Positions 15,526 through 22,234 of a stretch of 64,000 nt of DNA are shown one piece after another. The notes below the pieces were generated by a model that was given only the letters and a program-made list of their open reading frames with translations, searched no databases and was not told where the DNA came from. Where the stretch lies: the NCBI GenBank assembly GCA_947453945.1, contig CANGJB010000006.1, positions 1 to 64,000 on the forward strand, in the 5' to 3' direction. Each line of letters opens with the position of its first letter. Positions within the stretch are counted from its first letter, which is position 1. This DNA is from Sphingomonadaceae bacterium (lineage in GTDB: Bacteria > Pseudomonadota > Alphaproteobacteria > Sphingomonadales > Sphingomonadaceae). The position numbers were made by a program, and so were the translations under genes.

Positions 15526-15854
15526 TTGCTTGAGCGCCCAATTCACGCCGCGCTTCGGGCACGTCTACGTGAGGCAGTTTCTCGCCATGTCCCGTGGCGA
15601 CGCGGTTGCTCTACTGCGAGCCGCCCTGCAACGACGAGGCTGAAGGGATGGGCGCGACCACGGTTGGCCTTTGGCCCGACTGGCCTAAGGCCAACGACGC
15701 AAGACAAGACGAGCGTGATTAGGCCGGACTGGTCTCAGGCCAAAATCGGATCAAGCCAAACTGCCATCAAGGCAGGCATGTCTCAGGCCGTCAGGCTCCA
15801 ATCCGGCGGCTTAAATCCAAAACCTCAGGTTCCGAGGCTCAAACCAGCCCCGCC
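15526..15854. other. non-coding region with degenerate GGCC-containing repeats
   Basis: No gene is convincing. Short related blocks recur: CCGACTGGCCTAAGGCCAACG near 15677, GGACTGGTCTCAGGCCAAAA near 15727 and ATGTCTCAGGCCGTCAGGCT near 15779, with additional TTGGCCTTTGGCCC. They look like decayed copies of one motif of about 20-24 bases at spacing near 50. There is no T-run or start context. Function unknown. Confidence 0.4.
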
Positions 15855-16895
15855 TCAAACGAGAAGCGTCGCCGCCGCACCGAGTTCGGCGAAGTAGCGG
15901 GCCATGGCGTCTGCTGCTTTGTCCGTCAGCGTGATGAAGGCGCGGCGGCGGTCGGTTTCATCATCGACCCGCTGCAGCAGGCCCGCGTCGGTCATCTGGC
16001 CGATCCAGCGCAAAGCGGTGGTAGGCGGCACGCCCGAGGCGATGCACAGCGACGTGACAGACACGCGCACATGCTCTGCACGCGCGGCGGTGAGATCAAG
16101 CAGCATGTCCCACGCAGGATCGGCAAAGAGATCGCCTTCGAAGAACCGCGCGCGCAGCTGGCGCTGGCGGATGATCTTGCGCACGAGCCGAGGATCGGGA
16201 AGCGGCGGCCGGGCGGCCCGCACGAGGCGATCGGTACCTTCATCGAGGCGGCCTTCATCGCCTGCGCCTTCAAACCGGAAAGGCGATGCATCTGCAGCAG
16301 CTCCGCCCGAACTGGATGAAAGCGCCTCAAGCCTCTGGGCGATCTGGCCGACCTGCTCGGTCAGACGCAGCAGCGCGAGGCGATCTTCGTCGGACAGTTC
16401 ACGCACCCGGTTCCCGGCACGCGCCAACGTGCGGCCAAGCGCAATGACCCGATCCGCGCGGCTAGGGGTGACGAGGATCTGTGCCTCGCTCTGATCGAGA
16501 CAGCCGAACACATCATCAAGCGAGCCGATGCTGGTCGAGACAACGAGTTGCGCACCGCTTTTTGCCGCGCGAAGATCGAGCCGCGCCAGCGCCGCCAGTT
16601 CAGCGCCATCGATCACCGGGCAATCGACCAGCACAAGATCACCAAGCGCAGGGCCTGGCTCCGCCGTCAGCAGATTGCCCAGATCGGCCGTCTGCGCGAT
16701 ACGCAGCCCTGCAGCCGACGCATCTTCCTCCATCTCCGCGCGCAGATAACTGCGGTCTGCGAAGATCGAGACGGCAAGCGCCGAGGTACCGCGATCTTGC
16801 ACCCGGCCGCGCATCTCCACCACCCGCGACGCCGTCAGGTCACTGCCCTGCGCCGGCCCTGCGCGGAAATCGAACTGCTTTGCAGCCTGTCCCAT
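15855..16895 (-). CDS. MarR-like winged-helix protein with an N-terminal pseudo-receiver-like domain
   Basis: A 346-residue protein. The C-terminal third (about residues 230-346) is a MarR-type winged helix: DPAWDMLLDLTAARAEHVRVSVTSLCIASGVPPTTALRWIGQMTDAGLL, then DDETDRRRAFITLTDKAADAM with a conserved wing. The N-terminal part (about 40-150) alternates hydrophobic strands and helices (LAVSIFADRSYLRAEM, LGDLVLVDCPVIDGAEL, GAQLVVSTSIGSLDDVFG) and looks like a receiver-like or P-loop-free Rossmann domain, followed by a helical linker ELSDEDRLALLRLTEQVGQIAQRLEAL. The family is known to me only as sphingomonad winged-helix proteins. A GAAC-N7-GAAC box sits 31 bases upstream of the start at 16895, so DNA damage could control it. 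Confidence 0.75.
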   Translation of the reverse strand: MGQAAKQFDFRAGPAQGSDLTASRVVEMRGRVQDRGTSALAVSIFADRSYLRAEMEEDASAAGLRIAQTADLGNLLTAEPGPALGDLVLVDCPVIDGAELAALARLDLRAAKSGAQLVVSTSIGSLDDVFGCLDQSEAQILVTPSRADRVIALGRTLARAGNRVRELSDEDRLALLRLTEQVGQIAQRLEALSSSSGGAAADASPFRFEGAGDEGRLDEGTDRLVRAARPPLPDPRLVRKIIRQRQLRARFFEGDLFADPAWDMLLDLTAARAEHVRVSVTSLCIASGVPPTTALRWIGQMTDAGLLQRVDDETDRRRAFITLTDKAADAMARYFAELGAAATLLV

Positions 16896-16925
16896 CGAAA
16901 GTGCACTCCGTAAAAGTCCGTACGC

Positions 16926-16940
16926 GAACAATACTGGAAC
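16926..16940 (-). promoter_or_regulatory. LexA-type SOS box (GAAC-N7-GAAC)
   Basis: GAAC (16926-16929), seven bases, GAAC (16937-16940); on the minus strand this reads GTTC-N7-GTTC, the direct-repeat LexA operator known for Alphaproteobacteria. It lies 31 bases upstream of the winged-helix gene at 16895. A match of eight fixed bases is expected about twice by chance in 64 kb counting both strands, so its promoter position is the main support. Confidence 0.5.
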
Positions 16941-17212
16941 AAAACGTGTTCAGGTCAAGATCATATTCCTCCAATCTGGATCAAGATGCCGAACCTTGCG
17001 CTGGGCCGCTTTAGCGACCTGTTGGAAACAAACACGAATTCGCGTCCTCCCAGCGGTCCGAGTTATCCTTGTCCCAGACCCGTTTCCATGACCTTGCGCC
17101 TGACCAAATCAGTCGGGTGAACCAACCGTCAGCCCTCTGTAAGCGCACGACTCGGTTTCAACCAAGCGGCCAGGGAAAGAGATTGGCAACCGGCGCATGG
17201 TATAGTCCCAAG
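16941..17212. other. intergenic, no feature beyond the LexA-type box
   Basis: Together with 16896-16925 this makes a 317-base divergent gap between the winged-helix gene and the membrane protein. It is lower in GC than its surroundings around 16930-16985, consistent with promoters for both genes. I see no further gene; an open frame reaching back to 17069 has no good ribosome site. Confidence 0.5.
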
Positions 17213-17773
17213 ATGGAATTCGCCGCCATGCCCTTGCCAGGACCGTTCTGGGGTCCGATCCTTGCCGGTGCAGCCGGCGCGGCCACCGCAGCTGTGCCGG
17301 GCTGGCTGATTGCCTCGGGATCGCAGGCCATGGCGGGCTGGGAACGTATCCGCCCGGGTGCAATGCACTGGACAGGGCTGGTGCTGTCCGCCGCGCTTGC
17401 CGCTCTGATCGGATATGTCGTGTGCTTCGTCGGCTCTTCGCGGGCGGACGGCGCGACGCAGATGCAGATCGCCGGGTGGATGGCGCTGGCCTTTGCCTCA
17501 GGAACAGTGCTCAGCCTGCTGCACATGCGCCGGATCGTGCGCGCCGGGATAGGCTGGCGCGACAGCACGGTGCGGTTCCGCGCGTCGGACGGCGCCGTGA
17601 TCGAGCGGCCTATCACAGCCATCAGGAGCTTGCGCCAAAACGGAACCGGCTGGTTCGAAGCAGCATTTGCCGATGGCACACTGCTGCGGATCGACCCCTA
17701 TGCCAAGGGAGCCGATGCCCTTCTGCAAAGCATTTTCGACATCTCCGGCAAAGGCCGGACGACGAAGTTCTAG
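17213..17773 (+). CDS. membrane protein of unknown function
   Basis: A 186-residue inner-membrane protein. Hydrophobic segments at about 10-32 (PILAGAAGAATAAVPGWLIA), 46-70 (WTGLVLSAALAALIGYVVCFVG) and 80-100 (IAGWMALAFASGTVLSLLHM) are followed by a soluble C-terminal domain of about 80 residues with beta strands (DSTVRFRASDGAVIERPITAIRSLRQNGTGWFEAAFADGTLLRIDPYAKGA), perhaps a PH-like fold. The start at 17213 is chosen for the membrane topology; MPLPG at 17228 is an alternative. It ends three bases from the convergent purA stop. I do not recognise the family. Confidence 0.7.
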   Translation: MEFAAMPLPGPFWGPILAGAAGAATAAVPGWLIASGSQAMAGWERIRPGAMHWTGLVLSAALAALIGYVVCFVGSSRADGATQMQIAGWMALAFASGTVLSLLHMRRIVRAGIGWRDSTVRFRASDGAVIERPITAIRSLRQNGTGWFEAAFADGTLLRIDPYAKGADALLQSIFDISGKGRTTKF

Positions 17774-17776
17774 CGA

Positions 17777-19066
17777 TCAATCGATAAACGGATCGCGCAC
17801 GAGGATGGTGTCCTCGCGCTCGGGACTGGTCGATACAAGCGCGACGGGCGTTTCGATAAGCTCTTGCACGCGCTGGATATACTTGATCGCCTGCGCCGGG
17901 AGATCGGCCCACGAGCGTGCGCCGGCAGTGGTGCCCTCCCAGCCGTCCATTTCCTCATAGATCGGCTCCACTGCAGCCTGATCGGCCGCGTGGCTGGGGA
18001 AGTAATCCAGCACCTTGCCGTGGAGGCGGTAACCGGTGCAGATTTTCACCTTGTCGAACCCGTCGAGCACGTCGACCTTGGTCAGCGCAATGCCGGTAAC
18101 GCCCGAGATCGCGCAGGACTGGCGCACAAGCACCGCATCGAACCAGCCGCAGCGGCGCTTGCGACCGGTGACGGTGCCGAATTCATGGCCGCGTTCGCCC
18201 AGGCGCTGGCCGACTGCATCCTCAAGCTCTGTCGGGAACGGACCCGAGCCGACGCGCGTGGTGTAGGCCTTGACGATGCCAAGCACGAAGCCGGTCGAAT
18301 TGGGGCCGAGGCCCGAACCCGAAGCCGCGGTGCCCGAGACGGTGTTGGACGAAGTGACGAACGGATAGGTGCCGTGATCGACATCGAGCAGAACGCCCTG
18401 CGCGCCTTCAAACAGGATCCGCGCACCGGCTTTGCGCACCTTTTTCAGGCGCTTCCACACCGGCTGCGCATATTGCAGCACGAACGGCGCGATTTCGCGG
18501 AGTTCCTCAAGCAGCGCGGCACGGTCCACCGGCGGCTGGCCAAAGCCGGCGCGCAGGGCATCGTGGTGGGCGCAAAGACGCGCAAGCTGTGCGTCCATTG
18601 CATCGAGGTGCGCCAGATCGCAGACGCGGATCGCGCGGCGGCCCACCTTGTCCTCATAAGCAGGGCCGATGCCGCGTCCGGTCGTGCCGATCTTGCCCGA
18701 TCCGGCAGCCACTTCGCGCAGGCCATCAAGATCGCGGTGGAGCGGCAGGATCAGCGGGCAATTGTCTGCAATCGCGAAGTTTTCCGCATGGATGCTGACA
18801 CCCTGCGCGGTCAACTTTTCGATCTCAGCTTTCAAGGCCCAGGGATCGAGCACCACGCCATTGCCGATGATCGACAAGGTGCCCGTGACGATGCCCGAGG
18901 GCAGCAGGCTGAGCTTATAGACCTGATCGCCTACCACCAGCGTGTGGCCGGCATTGTGCCCGCCCTGGAAGCGCACCACGACATCGGCGCGGCTTGCCAG
19001 CCAGTCGACGATCTTACCTTTGCCCTCATCGCCCCATTGGGCGCCGATCACGGTCACGTTGGCCAC
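17777..19066 (-). CDS. purA: adenylosuccinate synthetase
   Basis: A 429-residue GTP-dependent enzyme joining IMP and aspartate to adenylosuccinate in AMP synthesis. The opening [23 protein letters not shown] is the family signature with the catalytic Asp and the GTP P-loop; GHNAGHTLV with the second catalytic His, [12 protein letters not shown], the GxxGxx segment [23 protein letters not shown] and the C-terminal GTP-specificity SWTP/TKVD-like region [14 protein letters not shown] are present. I start at GTG 19066 (MANVTVIG, the usual PurA start, with AGAGAG at suitable spacing); GTG at 19075 would add three residues. In sphingomonads purA often neighbours hisZ; here an arsenic operon lies between them. 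Confidence 0.95.
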   Translation of the reverse strand: MANVTVIGAQWGDEGKGKIVDWLASRADVVVRFQGGHNAGHTLVVGDQVYKLSLLPSGIVTGTLSIIGNGVVLDPWALKAEIEKLTAQGVSIHAENFAIADNCPLILPLHRDLDGLREVAAGSGKIGTTGRGIGPAYEDKVGRRAIRVCDLAHLDAMDAQLARLCAHHDALRAGFGQPPVDRAALLEELREIAPFVLQYAQPVWKRLKKVRKAGARILFEGAQGVLLDVDHGTYPFVTSSNTVSGTAASGSGLGPNSTGFVLGIVKAYTTRVGSGPFPTELEDAVGQRLGERGHEFGTVTGRKRRCGWFDAVLVRQSCAISGVTGIALTKVDVLDGFDKVKICTGYRLHGKVLDYFPSHAADQAAVEPIYEEMDGWEGTTAGARSWADLPAQAIKYIQRVQELIETPVALVSTSPEREDTILVRDPFID

Positions 19067-19167
19067 GGTGCGCACACTCTCTGCTGCAGTTCAAAGTCGG
19101 CTGGGGCCCTAGGGGAGTGTGGGGGCAAGGGCAAGGCGCGAGCAGGCAGGACTGGCCCCTGCCTTTT

Positions 19168-19187
19168 ATTTCGGATATTCCCGAAAT
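19168..19187 (+). promoter_or_regulatory. ArsR-type operator palindrome
   Basis: ATTTCGG (19168-19174), six bases, CCGAAAT (19181-19187), 19 bases before the arsR start at 19206. Imperfect AT-rich dyads in this place are the usual autoregulatory sites of ArsR repressors. A GGAG ribosome site (19196-19199) follows. Confidence 0.65.
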
Positions 19188-19205
19188 ATCGAATCGGAGC
19201 TTGCC

Positions 19206-19553
19206 ATGACCCTGCCCCTCCCCCGCGCGGTAGACCTGCTTTCTGCCTTGGCACACGGGCACCGGCTTGCCGTGTTTCGCCTGCTGGTCAAAGCCGGCCC
19301 CGAAGGCCTTCCCGCCGGCAAGATCGCGCACGAAGTGGGAGTGCTGCCCAACACTCTTTCCACGCATCTGGCGATCCTTGGCCATGCCGGGCTGGTGCAA
19401 TCCCGGCGTGACGGCCGATCAGTGATCTATACCGCCAACTATGCGGCCATGCGCGCGATGCTGGGCTTTCTGGTGGAAGACTGCTGCGGCGGCGCACCGG
19501 AAATCTGCGCGCCGCTTGCCGGGCTGGCCCTCGCCTGCGGAGACGCCGGATGA
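19206..19553 (+). CDS. arsR: ArsR-family arsenic-responsive repressor
   Basis: A 115-residue SmtB/ArsR winged-helix repressor: LLSALAHGHRLAVFRLLVKAG, GLPAGKIAHEVGVLPNTLSTHLAILGHAGLVQSRRDGRSVIYTANY covers the HTH and wing. The metalloid site is of the C-terminal type: Cys93, Cys94 and Cys101 in EDCCGGAPEIC, resembling the arrangement in Acidithiobacillus ArsR rather than the classic E. coli CVC helix. The start ATG 19206 has GGAG six bases upstream. It is the first gene of an arsR-aquaporin-arsC operon with two start/stop overlaps, and a dyad lies just upstream. As(III) or Sb(III) should release it from DNA. Confidence 0.92.
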   Translation: MTLPLPRAVDLLSALAHGHRLAVFRLLVKAGPEGLPAGKIAHEVGVLPNTLSTHLAILGHAGLVQSRRDGRSVIYTANYAAMRAMLGFLVEDCCGGAPEICAPLAGLALACGDAG

Positions 19554-20212
19554 CCCTCGCTCGGCGGATTGCGGCCGAAGGGCTCGGCACCCTGATGCTG
19601 CTGGCGGTGGTCGTCGGATCCGGCATCATGGGTGCGCGGCTGGCAGGCGGCAATGATGCCATCGCGCTTCTGGGCAACACCCTTTCCACCGGCGCGGGGT
19701 TGGTGGTGCTGATCCATATGTTCGGCCCGATATCAGGGGCGCATTTCAATCCGGCGGTGACCATGGTGGCGGCCCTGCGGCGCCAGCTTGGTGCGGGCCA
19801 TGCGCTGGCCTATGCCGCCGCGCAGACCCTGGGCGCGGTGCTGGGCGTGTGGCTTGCGCATGCGATGTTTGCCGAACCCGTGCTGCAGGTTTCAGTCCAT
19901 GCCCGCGATGGTTGGGGGCAAGGGCTGGCAGAACTGGTCGCAACGTTCGGCCTTGTCGGCACGATCCTCGCCGTTTCGAAACACCGCAACGAATTCACGG
20001 CCTTGGCAGTCGGGCTCTACATCACATCGGCCTATTGGTTCACCGCCTCCACCTCGTTCGCCAATCCGGCGGTGACGCTGGCGCGCAGCCTGACCAATAC
20101 ATTTGCGGGGATCGCGCCCGCTTCCGTTCCCCTTTTCATCGCCGGGCAACTGGCGGGGGCGATCACTGCCCTTGCCGTGTTCGGCTGGCTTCTGGCAGAG
20201 GACCCGGCATGA
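19550..20212 (+). CDS. aqpS: AqpS-type aquaglyceroporin of an arsenic operon
   Basis: A 220-residue six-helix MIP-family channel with the two pore loops visible as HFNPAVT (about 65-71) and FANPAVTL (about 168-175). Aquaglyceroporins placed between arsR and arsC, as in Sinorhizobium meliloti AqpS, let arsenite made by ArsC flow out down its gradient in place of an ArsB pump. It overlaps arsR by ATGA and arsC by ATGA, so the three are tightly coupled. No ArsB or Acr3 gene lies nearby. The channel identity is clear; the arsenite direction is from context. Confidence 0.92.
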   Translation: MTLARRIAAEGLGTLMLLAVVVGSGIMGARLAGGNDAIALLGNTLSTGAGLVVLIHMFGPISGAHFNPAVTMVAALRRQLGAGHALAYAAAQTLGAVLGVWLAHAMFAEPVLQVSVHARDGWGQGLAELVATFGLVGTILAVSKHRNEFTALAVGLYITSAYWFTASTSFANPAVTLARSLTNTFAGIAPASVPLFIAGQLAGAITALAVFGWLLAEDPA

Positions 20213-20619
20213 CAGGCACATTCCCCATCACCATCTATCACAACCCCAAGTGCGGCACCTCGCGCAACACCCTCGCGATGATCACGGCGGCGGGTTATGC
20301 GCCCGACGTGGTCGAATACGTCAAGGCGGGCTGGACCTTGCCGCAGCTTGAGCGGATCGTCAGCGACATGGGCGGCACCGCGCGCGATATCTTGCGCACC
20401 AAGGGCACGCCCGCCGAGGAACTGGGCCTCACCGATCCCGCCGCCACCGACGCGGCGATCCTCGAAGCGATGACCCAGCATCCCATCCTGGTGAACCGGC
20501 CCATCGTGGTCAGCCCCAAGGGCACCAAGCTGTGCCGTCCCTCGGAAGCTGTGCTCGATCTGCTGGAACGCAGGCCCGAAAGCTTCACCAAGGAAGATGG
20601 TGAGGTCGTGAAGCTCTAG
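20209..20619 (+). CDS. arsC: arsenate reductase (glutaredoxin-coupled, ArsC)
   Basis: A 136-residue enzyme reducing arsenate to arsenite with glutathione/glutaredoxin. ITIYHNPKCGTSRNTLAMI carries the catalytic Cys near residue 15 in the CGTSRN motif of the E. coli R773 ArsC/Spx group, followed by PRTKGTPAEELGL-like DILRTKGTPAEELG and HPILVNRPIVVSPKGTKLCRP with the arsenate-binding Arg. The start 20209 overlaps the channel stop as ATGA. Its last four bases overlap the convergent hisZ stop. Together with arsR and the channel it forms a minimal arsenate-resistance operon. Confidence 0.95.
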   Translation: MTGTFPITIYHNPKCGTSRNTLAMITAAGYAPDVVEYVKAGWTLPQLERIVSDMGGTARDILRTKGTPAEELGLTDPAATDAAILEAMTQHPILVNRPIVVSPKGTKLCRPSEAVLDLLERRPESFTKEDGEVVKL

Positions 20620-21758
20620 AGCTTCACCGGCTCGCCGCCCTGCAGCGCATGGGTGCAGCCCAGCGCCTGCGCGCTGTCCGCCTCGCTCAGCGCCGCGACA
20701 GTGCGCCAGCCGATGCTGCGCAGGCGGGCTGCCGTATCGCGGTCGTGGCCCAGCGGCAGGAACACGCTGTCCTCGCCATGTTCGGCATCGGCGACTTGGG
20801 CGATCAGCGCATCGGGATAGAGCGAGAAGCCGGTGGCGACTTCGCCTTCCGCCCCCTTGGCACCCGAACCCGCAATGCGATAAGTGCCGCCCCGGCCCAG
20901 CGCGCCGCGCACGCCATCGGCATAGAGCGTAAAGCCCAGCCATGACTGGTATTCAAAGCCGTGCCGCTCCGAAGGATCGAGCGTGAGCCGCGCGGTGCCG
21001 CCCAGTGCAGCCGCAATGGCGCGCAGCGCGGCAATGCGCCCGGCGAGCGCGCCGCCGGCATCGATTGCGGCCAGCTTTTCCAGCGCAGTCTCGAATTCAC
21101 CGGTGGCGTAGAGCAGCGGGACATAGGCCTCACCGCCCGCATCGACGAGGCCGCGCGCATCCTTGGTATCAAGCTCGCGCCGCACCGCCTCGATCTGTCC
21201 GGGCTCCAGCGGGAAGGCTTTCTCCGCCAGCGTATCGACAAGATCGGGGAGCGTGAAATCGACACTGACGCCTTGCGCACCGGCGGCCTGCAGCGCCTCT
21301 ATCGCGATGGCGACAACTTCGGAGGCCGCGGCGACATTGTCTGCGCCGATCAGTTCGGCCCCGCACTGCAACCGCTCGCGCGCGGGATCGAGCGCATCGC
21401 CCTTGATGGTGAGCACCTGCCCCGCATAGCACAGCCGCAGCGGGCGCGCGGCAGCGGCGAGGCGGGTGCTCGCGATGCGGCCGATCTGCGGCGTGTGATC
21501 GCTGCGCAGGCCCATCATGCGCAAGGACGCGGGATCGACGAAGCGGAACATGCGCCGGCCAGAATCGGGGGGGCTGATCCCGTCCATCCGCGCGGCCAGG
21601 CTGCGCTCGAACTCGATCATCGGCGGCAGCACACGGTCATAGCCGTGGCCGTGCATCACATCCTGCACACTGCGCATCACGCGCGTGGTGGCCGCGGCTT
21701 CGCGCGGCAGGCGGTCTTCAAGGCCCTCAGGCAGGAGATCGGGGTTCGGTTCGGTCAT
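20616..21758 (-). CDS. hisZ: ATP phosphoribosyltransferase regulatory subunit
   Basis: A 380-residue HisZ, a histidyl-tRNA-synthetase-like protein without tRNA charging activity that joins short-form HisG to catalyse and regulate the first step of histidine synthesis. MTEPNPDLLPEGLEDRLPREA is a typical start; class II motifs include MIEFERSL, RMFRFVDPASLRMMGLRSDHTPQIGRIA, RLCYAGQVL, and C-terminal TLYADGVRGALGRGGTYRIAG. HisG is not in the window. The gene is closely followed by the convergent arsC end. Upstream lies a 476-base gap, so it is probably transcribed alone. Confidence 0.92.
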   Translation of the reverse strand: MTEPNPDLLPEGLEDRLPREAAATTRVMRSVQDVMHGHGYDRVLPPMIEFERSLAARMDGISPPDSGRRMFRFVDPASLRMMGLRSDHTPQIGRIASTRLAAAARPLRLCYAGQVLTIKGDALDPARERLQCGAELIGADNVAAASEVVAIAIEALQAAGAQGVSVDFTLPDLVDTLAEKAFPLEPGQIEAVRRELDTKDARGLVDAGGEAYVPLLYATGEFETALEKLAAIDAGGALAGRIAALRAIAAALGGTARLTLDPSERHGFEYQSWLGFTLYADGVRGALGRGGTYRIAGSGAKGAEGEVATGFSLYPDALIAQVADAEHGEDSVFLPLGHDRDTAARLRSIGWRTVAALSEADSAQALGCTHALQGGEPVKL

Positions 21759-22173
21759 GACAAAGGCGCCCTAGCCCACCGCGCGGGAGAATCGAACCCC
21801 AATTGCGCGGTGCAGACGCGGCGCCCACTGCCCCTCGCCGACCTGTCGGGATTCCTTACGGTTGACACGGTTGACACGCCCCTGAGGAAAAACTGAACCC
21901 GATCAGTGGGGCAAGTTTGATCGACCGGAGCGATCAATGACTGCGGTGCGGGCGGCGGGGATTGCGGCATGGGCGGGGCGGCTCGGCGGTGGGGACGGAA
22001 GGCGCGGAGCCTCGCAGATTTGGGGGTTGTAGGAAAGTTTGTTGGGCGTGCCGGACAGGCACGATGCTGCGGCGACCTAGGATCTCGGGCCTTGTTGCAC
22101 CCGCCATCGGAACCGGTCACAGCCCCCTTTCACCGGCGCGGCTTCGGCCTGGAAAGCCTTCAGTCTGAAACGA
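21759..22173. other. non-coding region upstream of hisZ
   Basis: No gene is convincing here. Visible structures: a tandem repeat CGGTTGACA at 21859-21867 and 21868-21876, containing two TTGACA hexamers and so a possible promoter, and an inverted repeat TTGATCG (21917-21923) with CGATCAA (21931-21937) around seven bases, possibly an operator. Promoters for hisZ must lie here. Short G-rich open frames on both strands lack ribosome sites. Confidence 0.45.
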
Positions 22174-22206
22174 AAAACCCCATGCGGATGTGCCGCATGG
22201 GGTTTT
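22174..22206 (-). terminator. terminator of the TonB-dependent receptor gene
   Basis: AAAACCCCATGCGG (22174-22187) pairs with CCGCATGGGGTTTT (22193-22206) around five bases. On the minus strand it lies 29 bases after the receptor stop and is followed by TTTTTC, the classic rho-independent pattern; its A/T symmetry makes it work both ways. Confidence 0.88.
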
Positions 22207-22234
22207 CCTGATTGGCAGCCTGATCAGCCGAAGA

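Noticed and set aside
17069..17212. 48-codon N-terminal extension of the membrane protein at 17213
   Set aside because: No ribosome site and no membrane or conserved character in the extension.
17864..19411. A 515-codon plus-strand frame opposite purA
   Set aside because: Antisense shadow of purA with low-complexity Arg/Ala composition.
21962..22211. Two short plus-strand frames (68 and 80 codons) between hisZ and the TonB receptor
   Set aside because: No ribosome site, low-complexity Arg/Gly content, and the end runs into the terminator hairpin.
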